From positions 1 to 64,000 of the forward strand of contig JAODTK010004521.1 in the NCBI GenBank assembly GCA_026419785.1: 64,000 nt of DNA, read 5' to 3'. Position numbers and translations under genes: made by a program. Under the pieces are notes generated by a model. The model worked only from the letters and a program-made list of their open reading frames with translations, did not search any database and was not told the origin of the DNA. Of this stretch, positions 45,265-56,600 are shown in pieces (the first letter of the stretch is position 1; each line of letters begins with the position of its first letter). This stretch comes from Sclerodactyla briareus. Lineage: Eukaryota > Echinodermata > Holothuroidea > Dendrochirotida > Sclerodactylidae.

Positions 45265-45809
45265 CAGATGAGCACAGGTGGTGTTATGGACCAGATTACG
45301 CCTGGTAAGCTGAGGTGCCCAGGGATTCCTGTATTTGTGTGAGGCACAGCTCAGTCCCCACATAGTAACACTCAGAGGTTGTGTTGTGCAGGATGCAGTC
45401 ATCCACATGCAGGTAATGATGTGAATACCTACCTGAGCACAGGTGATGTAAGGGACCAGATCACACCTGGTCAGCTCTGGGGTGCCAAGGCTTCCTGTAT
45501 TTGAATGAGGCACTGCTCAGTTCCCACATAGTAACACTCAGAGGTTGTGTTGTGCAGGATGCAGTCATCCACATTGCAGGATAATGATGTGAATACCTAC
45601 CTGAGCACAGGTGGTGTTAGGGACCAGATCACACCTGGTCAGCTCTGGGGTGCCAAGGCTTCCTGTATTTGAATGAGGCACTGCTCAGTTCTCACATAGT
45701 AACACTCAGAGGTCGTGTTGTGCGGGATGCAGTCATCCACGTTCAGGTCGGGTCGCCCAGTAGTTAGGATCCCAGTTCTGCTCCGGCGAGAGATCCAAGA
45801 AGACACAAT
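45265..45809 (-). CDS. Tandem exon array B, three copies (~170 bp period)
   Basis: The 5'-most copy (45601-45809) has a full acceptor (TCTCCTGTGTTGCAG) and donor CAG|GTAGGT. It reads 'DCVFLDLSPEQNWDPNYWAT', 'LNVDDCIPHNTTSECYYVRT', 'EQCLIQIQEA', then 'ELTRCDLVPNTTCAQ'. The next copy ends at 45433 with the same donor and starts only at 'VDDCILHNTTSECYYVGTEQ'. The last (from about 45268) has lost the donor. Only about 30 bases lie between one copy's donor and the next copy's coding start, and the first half of the exon with its acceptor is missing there. This looks like partial tandem duplication of an exon and not of a complete intron-exon unit. Cysteines and NTT sequons mark an ectodomain. Confidence 0.6.
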
Positions 45810-45979
45810 CTGCAACACAGGAGATATGGTATCACTCGAGCAGGAGACAAATCTTGTACATGTACTCTTCAGGCAGCGAGACAGAAACCAATACCCCAAA
45901 CGGCTTAGTGATGACCAATTCATACATGCACACATAATAGACGACCAAAATCCTACGCCAGGAGGTCAGGGGAAACCAG

Positions 45980-46115
45980 GCTATATGCATCATTATTTTG
46001 GGACTGAGTATTCTGGACTCATCGTGTTAAGAAAGTTTCCAGAATTGGACTTTTATTGACCTCAGATGACCATTTGACATGATCTAACACAATAGGATCA
46101 TGTACTCATTAGGGC
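45980..46115 (+). repeat. Interspersed repeat family 2 fragment
   Basis: 'TATTCTGGACTCATCGTGTTAAG', 'GACTTTTATTGACCTCAGATGACCATTTGACATGA' and 'ATAGGATCATGTACTCATTA' in the family order. Truncated on both sides. Confidence 0.6.
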
Positions 46116-46565
46116 GAAGTCTACAGACGAGGGTGATTTTAGGGGAGATCGTGCCATGCCAGGGCTCCCCTTTGATGTCTATTTGAGATGATGGTGAGTT
46201 TCAGAGTGGTAATTATATTTAACCAAAATTCACACAGGTGTTCTACCAAAAAAAAGGTACATTGCTGGTAATATATTGTCTCCCTACTCTAGGCAACTCC
46301 CCTCGTGCTACAAAAAAAAAAAAAAAAAAAAACCAAAAAAAATTGCAATGACAGCACTGCTGCAGTTATCAGCTACTGACCACTGCCATTGCAAAGGGTG
46401 CTGTCAAGGAGAAAAATCAACATGTGTCATGCACACCTTCGGGTCACTATCAGGGTAGGTGGGATGAACCGGGTCTGTTCCTATAATCACCATCAGATCT
46501 TGGGATCTCCCTCAGCTTCTTACAGGGAGGGCAGAGGGGGGGGGGGGGGAGGGGAGGTGGAGGGT
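46116..46565. other. Intron with poly-A tract
   Basis: Long A run at about 46313-46332, then a G-rich stretch leading into array A. No exon recognised. Confidence 0.4.
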
Positions 46566-46570
46566 CACAC

Positions 46571-47554
46571 CTGTGGAGTCAGTCTTGTAGCAGCTTATGT
46601 ACTCTGTCCAGGCACAACCCCGTCATCTCCATGGCGTTGTTAGGTTCACCCATAGAGGGGCGAGGGGGGAGATGGGGGGAGGGGGAGGGGAGGTGGGAGG
46701 GGAGGTGGAGGGGAGGTGGGAGGGGAGGTGGAGGGTCTCACCGGTGAAGTCAGTCTTGTAGCAGCTTATGTACTCTGTCCAGGCACACTCAGGCTCTCTC
46801 CATGGCGTTGTTAGGTTCACCCATAGAGGGGCGAGGGGGGAGATGGGGGGAGGGGGGAGGGGAGGTGGGAGGGGAGGTGGAGGGGAGGTGGAGGGGAGGT
46901 GGAGGGTCTCACCGGTGAAGTCAGTCTTGTAGCAGCTTATGTACTCTGTCCAGGCACACTCAGGCTCTCTCCATGGCGTTGTTAGGTTCACACATAGCGG
47001 GGAGGGGGGGGGGAGGGGAGGTGGAGGGTCTCACTGTGAGTCAGTCTTGTAGCAGCTTATGTACTCTGTCCAGGCACACTCAGGTCCTCTCCACGGCGTT
47101 GTTAGGTTCACCCATAGCAGGGAGGGGGTGAGACGGAAGGGGAGAGGGGGAGGGGGAGGGGAGGTGGAGGGTCACACCTGTGGAGTCAGTCTTGTAGCAG
47201 CTTATGTACTCTGTCCAGGCACACTCAGGCTCTCTCCATGGCGTTGTTAGGTTCACCCATAGCAGGGAGGGGGTGAGACGGAAGGGGGAGATGGGGGGAG
47301 GGGGAGGGGAGGTGGAGGGTCACACCAGTGAAGTCAGTCTTGTAGCAGCTTATGTACTCTGTCCAGGCACACTCAGGTCCTTTCCATGGCTGTTGCTGAG
47401 GTTCACCCATAGCAGGGCGAGGGGGTGTTAGGGGGAGAGGGGAGGTGGGGTAGGGGGGAGAGGGGGGTCTCACCTGTGAAGCACCCCGTATCGTACAGCG
47501 TAGTACTTGTCCAGGCGCACCAGGTCCGCTCCATGGCATTGTTAGGTCACCCAC
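46571..47554 (-). CDS. Tandem exon array A, seven copies (123-171 bp period)
   Basis: Donor edges on the minus strand fall at 46571, 46742, 46912, 47035, 47178, 47326 and 47474. Each copy ends '..ECAWTEYISCYKTDFTG' before GTGAGA or GTGTGA; the 5'-most copy reads 'CAWTSTTLYDTGCFTG' in the same frame. The exon part is about 60-80 bases. Between copies lie 60-100 bases of C/T-rich (plus strand G/A-rich) DNA that could serve as a pyrimidine tract, but an AG is available only inside the conserved 'GGAGAGAGCC' segment. The array may therefore be real duplicated mini-exons or a minisatellite that has captured one exon end. The cysteine pair resembles those at 25.4 and 45.6 kb. Confidence 0.55.
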
Positions 47555-48250
47555 AGTGGGCCGACAAGGGGATCCACTGAAATCAGAACTTAAGGATACA
47601 ATGGGATAAAAGCCAAAGATCCGTTAGGATCGAGTCTGCCAGTTTGGATGTACACAACCGAGGCCATATACACTATGCCATGTGTCACAGCAGCCTGCAA
47701 GTCTCCCTCAAAAAATCTACAATACAGCAGGGTTTGCAATCTGCAATTAGAATACAACCAAACCAATATCGAGGTGGGCGTTTATGTGGCAGTCACAGTG
47801 GTATCTATTTTAACATATTCAACACAACCCATAAAGGATGCAGGGCTGGAATTCGGGAATTGAGGTTTATAAAAGTCACAAAGTCAAAACATGTCGCATG
47901 GGTCAAAAACATTGTGTCCAAGTTCAGTAAAAACCATCAAGAAGACTGTTCGGGGCCAAAAGCATTTGTCTGACAAATGGATGGATAGTTAGCGTATGAT
48001 AGGAGGTTAGGAAAGATAGGGTAGATAATAGAGTAGATAGAAGACATGGATGGATGGGGGTAGATGAATAGAATAGATTAGACAGGCAGATTCCAATAGC
48101 TTAACAAGCTGGCTGGTTCGATCTCAAAGAACCACAAGCTATATTTTGAGGTTCTAGCATGTGGTTTTGCGTGCTGTTTCAGTCCCTATTGAGGAGTTGA
48201 TGTCATTCGTCAATGAACAATAAAAGGAAACACCAAGGGAAAAATACTAC
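47555..48250. other. Intron, nothing recognised
   Basis: Contains a short GATGGATAG-type stretch (47980-48060) with loosely repeated GATAG/GATGG motifs. No coding signal. Confidence 0.35.
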
Positions 48251-48433
48251 CATTTGGGAAGGAAAATGAATAGTCAATGTTTATCTGAGTGGTAGGTATT
48301 GTATCATCCTTCTCCTCTGAAGCCACATATTGCACTTTTAATGGTTTGATCCTCGTCTCATTCAGTCCAAAGGCAAAGCTGGATAGAGTGATGTTCACTG
48401 AGTCTGGATCGAAGTGCTATATGGAACATCGAC
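48251..48433 (-). CDS. Candidate exon, paralogue of the 48.5 kb exon
   Basis: Minus-strand acceptor TATCCTACAG and donor ATG|GTAGTA, 183 bases. The reading opens 'VDVPYSTSIQTQ' and, after one frame change, continues 'SVNITLSSFAFGLNETRIKP', 'LKVQYVASEEKDDTIPTTQI', 'NIDYSFSFPNG'. Sequons NIT and NET. The 'SSFAFGLNET' phrase matches 'LFSFTFDLNATET' in the next upstream exon, so the two modules arose by duplication. A DUF11/Ig-like beta-sandwich is plausible. Confidence 0.55.
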
Positions 48434-48545
48434 CTGTAGGATATCAAAAGTAAAGTAAACTACAACTAACTATGAAAAGGGGATGAATCAAACATGAAAG
48501 GAGAAAAGGAACTCACCTAAAAGAAACCTGTATACTAATGATTAC

Positions 48546-48659
48546 ATAATATGATGGTAATGAGTCTCAGTCGCATTCAGGTCAAAAGTAAAGCTGAATA
48601 GGGTGCTATTACAGAGTCTGGGGTTCCAAAGTATTTTAGAGAACACCGAACCTACGGAT
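48546..48659 (-). CDS. Candidate exon, paralogue of the 48.3 kb exon
   Basis: Minus-strand acceptor ATTTACAG and possible donor ATTAT|GTAATC. It stays open as 'VGSVFSKILWNPRLCNSTLF' then 'SFTFDLNATETHYHHI'. Two sequons (NST, NAT). Resembles 48251-48433 in both coding and flanking sequence, consistent with a local duplication of an intron-exon unit. Confidence 0.45.
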
Positions 48660-51241
48660 CTGTAAATCCGTACCGAAATGATTTCTTGATACAAACCTAC
48701 CAATTGAGGCCAAGCACTGGGTATCTGGACCGTTTTCGGGGATTCTCATCTCCCTCTCCAGGTAATGAGTACCAAATTGTGATAGCCTACTGTAGTCTCA
48801 ATGCATCGAAGACTAAAGGACCCTTTTTATTATTGCAAATGTTGCTTTAACTTTTAAAAAAAAAAAAAAAAAAATGTGTGTAGTTTCGCCTTTACTTTCG
48901 AGTTCCTCCTCGGATGAGGTTTGGAGGATCCAGAGAGCGAAGGCTGCCTCTGGATGAACTACGCGGGTTCTGGGCGAAGCCACAACTTCTCAGGTAAAAT
49001 AAATGTCCTTCCATATAAAAACTCGATGACAAACGTAAAGGGAGTTCGTGGACTTTGTAAAGTTTATTGTTCTTTGATGTGACTGATTGTAACTAATGAT
49101 GTTCGTCCAATCAAACTTAGAAAGTCCCCTACGTGTTGATCTAATTACTGAATCGAGTCCCAACTTTTAAACTTCATCCATACTCGATGCTCTCTACCGA
49201 CACCAGCCCTTCCAAGCATGACCATCCGGACCTTCTCTCAACCACCCGTTTATGAATTTTCCTTCCTGTCTCTTTCTATGGAATTTGGCGCCGACACAAG
49301 TATATATACGGCTCACCCACAACATTACCCAATATAACTAACTTCAATGCTTCGCTACACTCGCGAGCCTTATGTTCCGCCCATGTGTGCTGACGTGTGG
49401 ACGGAGCGAGACCAATCACACTCACCCTTAAAAGAACACACAATATTTAATATGACCGTCAGCATTTAATTGGGATACTGACCAATCGCGCAATGCTGTC
49501 GCCAAGAATCACCAGAGGTTCGAATGAGCGTCCCCGCGTTACTGCGCAACCGTAAAGATGCATAGCAATACAACAACTTGCAGGAAGCTAGAAATAAAGA
49601 TAACAGTATTAGAGAATAGGAAGCCCTGGGAAACTGGCATATAAACAGCTGGCTCCAAACACACTCACAACATCAAAGAAGTCGGACCGTAATACGGTTT
49701 ACGCAGTCTGGAATGTTCTGGCGCCTCTAGCCTGTGGGCTCTTAGAAGAAAGACAAGAAGAGACACCGCCTCAATCTTAAGCCTCTAAGTGAAGATAAGC
49801 CCAGGTGTGCTGGACCCCATCATAAATTATCAAAAATAAATATAATGACCCTAGCTTAGCGTTAAAGGAAATGAGGTAGTTCAAAATTACTATACGCCAT
49901 TAATTACCTGGAGAGAATCTTCGTTTAGGTTTGTAGGTAAAACAGGTACTTTCAAAATCATTTGTGTTTAATTGCTTGTTATTTGGTTCTACATATGTGA
50001 AACCAAACTACCATTTGACCAAGTCTTGAAGATCACCGACTGACAGGATTTCTGGTAAGATATGCTCCCCGTTAAGAACCAACGTTTGAGCAACTCAAAC
50101 ACAATCTGCAGAAAATACTATGATAGAGGTAACTAGGGAAAAAAGGAACCAATGCTTGAGCGTCAATTACAAAAAAATAAAAAATAACAGTTGACATGAA
50201 TTATTGACAAAAAAAAAAAACACAATTTCAGAGTATTCCACATGAAGCAATTTTGCATGATTTTTTGCATGGCCAGGCAGACCTCAAACAGCATTCATAT
50301 CAACCCCGTAAGGGAAATATTCCATACCACATGTGAGGAAAAAAAGGAGTAAAAGGGTTCCAGGGAACTACCCCTAGCACGAACTCACAGATCAATTGAC
50401 AGTGTATGCCTCGATCAAACATGGTGGTTAAGTACACATGTATTCAGCTCTTTCGCCACCTCACTTTTGTAGGCGAAAACGTGAATGATGTTACATTACG
50501 TAGCTGAGGAAATTGGAGAATATGATTTGCTAGACAGAGATTGGTTGATATGATTTTACACTTGAACTTGCATGAAATTGCAGATGTTAGGTGTTTGAGT
50601 TAGCAGTAAGGGATGTACCAGAGCTATAGTGGAAACACACATGAGAGGCTGATGTTACGAACGAAGTCCCAAAAAATGATACTCATACACGAGCGGGTAC
50701 AATTCCATTCATTATTATGCCTAGTCGATGTCAATTTGTGCATTCAAGTCAGTATTGCATGCCAATCCACCAGTTTCGTTACCAATATAGTTGTCACGAA
50801 CACTGTGACACGAATGCAGCACAATGCAATTTCAGGATATTCTGCACACAAGTTTGTGATGATTTCCTTTTATTATGCAACACTCATGCAAATAGGATAG
50901 TTGTTCAGGCTAAAACAATGGAGACCACCCACAGTATTTTCACCGAATCTCCACACAAACTTTCCGGCATAAAGGTATTCAGGTTCGGGAGATATGGCTA
51001 GCAAATAAAGAAAGGACAGATACACATGTCTCCCTCTGAGCAAAGTTAGAGCGAGACAAAATGGGAAGAAGAGGTCAGCGTCAGTTTAGCAGGAAAGCCC
51101 AAAAAGATAACGCTAGGGGAAGAGTTGTCTTACCCTCGATTGCAAAGCCCAGAAGTGAGACACTGCAAACCAAAACTGGCTCATTATATGAGGACCAGCT
51201 CAAGAGAATTATTGTGATAAAAATATAGACATAGTAACTAC
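48660..51241. other. No recognisable gene
   Basis: Long intron-like stretch. Poly-A runs lie near 48856-48874 and 50209-50220. Two overlapping plus-strand open frames (50613-51001, 94-95 codons) have no motif. No repeat family member recognised. Confidence 0.4.
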
Positions 51242-51354
51242 CTCTGGTTCTGGAATCTCATCCCCTCTTCATTACCGCACTCCTGCTCGCCATCCTCTGT
51301 GTTCAGCAATTGGACCAAAGCGGCCAGGGGAGGCAATGGAATCTTCATCGTTGT
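51242..51354 (-). CDS. Candidate exon, 113 bp
   Basis: Minus-strand acceptor GTGCCTCCTTCCAG and donor GAG|GTAGTT. One frame reads 'TTMKIPLPPLAALVQLLNTE' then 'DGEQECGNEEGMRFQNQR' with no stop; another reads 'NDEDSIASPGRFGPIAEHRG' to a late stop. Splice sites are good; the reading frame is undecided. Confidence 0.45.
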
Positions 51355-52554
51355 CTGGAAGGAGGCACCAAAATTGGGGGAGAATGAGAGAGCGAATTGG
51401 TTGAAGTGAGATATGGTAATTGGAAAAAATTATGAAAGGTATTATAGCAAAAGGGAAGAAAGGGGTTCTAAGGGGCAATTTGAGAATGGAGTCAAAGGGT
51501 ATCCGGGCTGCACTTTTATCAAAGAGCCAGGATATGCATTGCCGACAGCTAAATTCATCCATAGTTGGCAATTAGGGAATAAGGCAAATGACAACTAAAT
51601 CATTGACGGTGATTGAATGAGCGACTGGTTGGTCGTTCCATGGTGCAATAAATGCAAAACCACTGAGCCACACTCAGACGAATTCAGCCAGGCCCATGTG
51701 CGCCAATAAAGACACAACAGCTAAGCAAAACCTAATACGTATTCGTACAGGGATGCCTGTGCAAAGTCGAATGTGAAAGATACTTTTGGAAACCCTGTGA
51801 AGAACTATAAATGGGGCATGGATAACAACCATGTTCACAAGATATTCAAGAGTAATCTCACGCATTGCTTGTGTCATGACCTTCCTGTTATCAAGATGTG
51901 AAATTGCAGCATCTACTGTGTAGGTCTATGAGTGGCCCATTTGCATCATCCAACAAGCTAGAATTTTAAACTTTGGGGTGGGGGTGTATGAACAAAAGCC
52001 AAGATGTCAATTAGTCCTATGAGCAGACCTTTCTGCTGAATTGGTTTCACACAATGCATACAGGAAAATATTGTTTCAAATTGTTTCAGACACTGGTCAT
52101 AGAAGGTACATAAACTAGAGCACCAATGGTGCTGTAGCTCAAAACACACAATTGCAAATTCTAATTCATTGCAAATCAGATTTAATTTTTGTGACCCAAA
52201 ATGAAACATACGGACCAACCAACTTCAGTACTTGGAAAAAACAAACTATTCCACTCCACTTCAACCTCATGAGATGAATGGCTGGAAGGCACCTAGCCCC
52301 AGCCCACCACTGCTTCCATCTGCCTATAACCCATCAGTACTATTCAAGATTCCACAAGAAGACTTGGTAATGACACCTGAATCCAGACAAGTAAAGCGGA
52401 TCATCTGCGCAAGTTAGGTCCAGAAACCCGACTCCACCGAATAAGACGACCCAACCATACCAAACCCGTAATCAGTGCGTGGCACAGTCACCACAGGATC
52501 ATCCAAGTTAATCTTGCAGATGAAGAATTGGCTCACCAAAAAAAAAAAAATTAC
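51355..52554. other. No recognisable gene
   Basis: Intron-like sequence between two candidate exons. No motif or repeat recognised. Confidence 0.35.
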
Positions 52555-52681
52555 CAGTCCAGTGAGATATCCCTAGATGACAGCGGGCTGACCAAGGACC
52601 ATGAAGGATCGATGACCCTTGAGTTCCTGAGTGCACTGTTATCTGTTCAGTCGACCATGTTGTTGTCTGTGGGGCTGGTAA
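52555..52681 (-). CDS. Candidate exon, most upstream placed
   Basis: Minus-strand acceptor GAGTTTTTGTCACAG and donor ACTG|GTAATT, 127 bases. Two frames are possible: 'PAPQTTTWSTEQITVHSGTQ' (fully open) or 'TSPTDNNMVD' with one stop then 'TDNSALRNSRVIDPSWSLVS'. No sequence similarity to the other exons is obvious, so assignment to the large gene rests on strand and order only. Confidence 0.35.
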
Positions 52682-53089
52682 CTGTGACAAAAACTCACAG
52701 TGACAGTAATTGATGACAAACAATATAACTCGTGCAGGCAAATTGTTCCAGGAGGTCTGCCATGCCTAACATGGTCTAGGAGGGTGGGTGCACAAAAAAA
52801 ATGGAAATCATGTGGAACGACCCTCGTCATGCACTTTATGGCCAACTGGTGAAGTCTACATCCATCGAGTGGAACATGAGGGTTGTAGTGTCTCGTACTA
52901 ACAGAGATCGCTCTTCATGTATAGGTAATGCAGCAGGTTTAACAATGCAGAGATTTTACCAGGTCGTTCATCTCCCTACCTACCAGCTCCTACCTTTTCA
53001 CATTACCTTTTTACTGTTTTATGCGTATATCTAAACATGTTGGGTTTATGCCCCATGAGAACAGCTGCATACAAAAATTAAACCTATCC

Positions 53090-53640
53090 GGACAGGCAGT
53101 CTTGACTCATTTGGTAACAAGGATTTTCAGACTGCACATCTCTTGAACCTGGATGACCGTTGACTTGGACTCCAAACCAATAGGGAACAGGACTCATTTA
53201 GGGGGAGCCCACATACCAAGTCTGAACTTGATCATCAAAGGGTGGGGGCGAGTTAGATATCGGGTTAACACGCTAAATTGCCAAATTATCAATTTTTCAC
53301 AATTTTCACTTTTTCCGGAAGGAAATCTGACTCCCAATTCACACCAAAAACAAAGGGTCCTGTACTTCCCATAGAAAGCTGCAAACAAAAATTTTCAACC
53401 TGATCGGACCAGGCTTTATGGTGTTTAACAAGAATTTAAGACGTTGACCTTGGATGACGTTTGCCCTGACCCCAAAACCATAGGGGAATCGTGTACTATT
53501 ATTGGGGAAACCATACCAAGTATGAACTTGACCCCATCCAAGTGGGGTTGAGTTATCGTGATAACAAGCTAGGTCGTCATACATTCCTCGACTTTGTGGA
53601 GGAATCAAAAAGGGGACAATAGCACACCAGCACTTTACAA
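53090..53640 (+). repeat. Interspersed repeat family 2, two-unit copy with end hairpin
   Basis: Two rounds of the family cycle, anchored near 53130 and 53435. It finishes with 'GTGATAACAAGCTAGGTCGTCATACATTCC' and a hairpin at about 53584-53608 (ATTCCTCGAC TTTGTG GAGGAAT). This copy preserves the end structure best: 8-bp arms, then AAAAAGGGG. Confidence 0.75.
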
Positions 53641-56600
53641 ATATTATGAATGGACCAGCCAAAAGTACCTTGTTTCTTGGCCACGACAGCAATGGAACAC
53701 AAACAGCGACAAACTCAAAGAGCATCACGTGCATCAAGCCAGGTTAGCCGTGTCCATCACAATACCTGGAATTCATTAAACAGGAGAAAAAAATGAATAA
53801 AACATTATAAATATTATAAATGTTTCAAGTTATATATAGGAAGTAATAGTTGTTATGAGAAGAAAGAAATAGGAAATTGATTTTAGCTTGTTTTCACTTG
53901 AAACAACTTCAGTCAGGTGATGTCATTCAAAATCTCCTGGTAGTAGAATTAACATGTTGAAACATCTCCACACCTCCTGATGTTTTGGAAGTGCCCCTAG
54001 TTTCAGCAGTGTTCGCGATAAGGTGCACAATTCCCGCACTCCTCTCAAGATTCCCACAAAGAAATTGGTCATATTCGGGAAATTCCCGCACTCTTTTTTG
54101 TGATGGAGATTGGCACATACACGAGACAAAACAACACACACGTATTTATGGCACTATGTGAAAAATATATCCATTCATTCATAATAGTGTGAAACTACTC
54201 GAGCAAGATCACAGAAGTCTTTCATGTAACGATCCTACGTATAGAAATGACGACTCTTTCCTTGGCGCACTGCACACCGCTATGCCAAAATACTCGGTAC
54301 CCCGCCAAGCACCCACGCAAACCCCCCATTTTCTGGCAAGTACACGCTCTTAAGCGCTTCTACCCGTGTATATTTCTATGGGCAGTATTGTACAGTGCAC
54401 ATCACATGACTTTTGTATATATCTAACCATATTGTCACTCTCACTGTACTGTTTGTTTTGGAGCTGAGGCAGATTCGACTAGCAGTTGGGCACGGGCCTA
54501 ATATACTGCTCTATTAGATTAGGCTAACATTACTCCCTGCAGAGTTCTGCATAATCGCAACATAATTTGGATGAGGTCCAAATAGAACTCGTCAAATTTC
54601 CTACTTTTACACTCTACTTCAAGCTAAGTGTAAGATTTCCAGTAGTTTTAGAGTATTAACCAATGTTTGTCATTCACAATCTCGCCTTCCGATAGGCCCT
54701 ACCTACACAATCATAGTCATAGGTTATAGGCCCTAAATACATATATTTGTGGTTTGAGTACACTGCAGCTTGCCAAGGCTAGACCACATAGTGTGGGTTG
54801 GGTGTGGTGGATTGTTTTCGATTTTTGCAAAACAGGCCCAGCTAAATCTGGAAGTATTCAAACTAATTTGACATGCGATGGAATTCTGCAGACTTGCTGG
54901 GGGAGGATATAAAAGATTCAGGGGTGGGACAGGTTTGGCTGGTTTGGAGATTGGCTCATAGCCGGGCTGAGTGATGTAATGATACGGCTATGGCACTTGA
55001 ACTGATTTGGAATGGGGGCAAAACCAGAATCTTGAAGTATCTTTCCACGGATCCCAGCGCTGAACATATAGGCTCAAATCTTTCGTGTCAGTTTGCAACT
55101 ATCCCCGTCACAGAGGGTGCATATATTCAGAGAGGGCTTGAGTTTTCTGGGGGAACAGGGGGGAGGTAGGATTGAAGGCCCTAGGCCCAATGACTTTTTA
55201 TTATTCAAATATCAATGCCCCATTCTGTATATTGATTTTGTTTAGAATTCTGAGCAAAACAGACATGCGTCTGGGCTTATGTTGGCGGACTTATACTCCT
55301 GCTGAAATCGCAAACACTGCACTGCATTATGGCTCAGATAACCACTCAAACAGATTCTAGAAATAACCACCCCCACTTTTGTCAGATCCCCTTCAATTTT
55401 TCCCGAAGGCGGGAATTTCCCCTCAAAAATATAAATACTAGTGCAACACTGGTTCATAGTCTTGAGGGAATGTAGAGAACAAGTACCTTCAAAGGGTACA
55501 CAGTGAGAACCGCCACTTAACAAAGAGAAAAGTGGCAAAAATTTCAGACACAGCTGTAGGTACAAAACACAAAGTCTTGTTCAATCGAGACTCTCAAAAT
55601 TTAGCTAAATATTGGACCGGGCCCGCGAATGAGGAGTCTGTTATTTAGATGTATTCTTGGTTGAGCTTTTTTTTTACACAAAAATTATGCTTTATACCAT
55701 ATCTCAAGATTATATCAGTAAACACCCAGTAAGCGGAAGGAAATCTTTCATGTTAGTAGGTCCAAACATGATGTGGAAGAACACATAACTAGTTATTGTT
55801 GAGTTGATATCACAATATGCAATACCCATTGCAGAAGTTCAGCTGATTCCCTCTTTAAGGAGCTCACGGTGCTCACTATTTTTGATTTGTATCGATACTA
55901 AACTGGGAGTTTGTCCCTATAAATATAATAAGGTACATTCCAAGCGTATTCAACGACTACTATTCTACCAACTCCGCGTACCATGCGTTCAGTACACGTA
56001 ATAGACATTATCTGAGTCACCCATACCAGAAGACAGTCCAAAAGGGCAATGCAATTTGATAATGATCCCACATCTTTGTGGAACCAGTTAGACAATGATT
56101 TGAAAAGGTTATCTCTACGCCACCATTTCATTTACCTGTCTCCTCTCCCTCTTCCAATTCCATTCCCACCTGTCCCTCCCTGAGGCTCCCTCTTGCCCAT
56201 ACTCCAATCCCAAGAAGTTGCAGTAAATAAGCCAATTGGTTAGGGACTGTCAAAAAAATGGCATTCATAATATGCTTCTCCAGCATGTTTACAACCATGA
56301 TATCTCGGCCAAACATAAACGCAAGTTTTCATGTTTAGGCTGGGGTGAATCAGTACTTTCGATTGTATTCAGAAGACAAAACAAGTATATACATTGCAGG
56401 TTTTTTTTTGATAGAAACGATGCAGACAGTATCTGGTGTTACAGGTCCTCAGGGACCGTTCATCTTCAGAACATTGGGGAAAACCATAGGTCGGACTTAG
56501 CTGTTGTGGCGGGCAGTGGAATTGGGTGAGGAATCCCTGAGGCTTTTCCTTCGCCACTCCACAGGTAAGTCCACTCCTCAAAAAAAGTAGCTCTACTGAC

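Noticed and set aside
56380..56572. Plus-strand exon ending in a perfect GTAAGT donor
   Set aside because: The acceptor abuts a poly-T run and the best frame has a stop. No similarity to any other exon, so I left it out of the gene calls.
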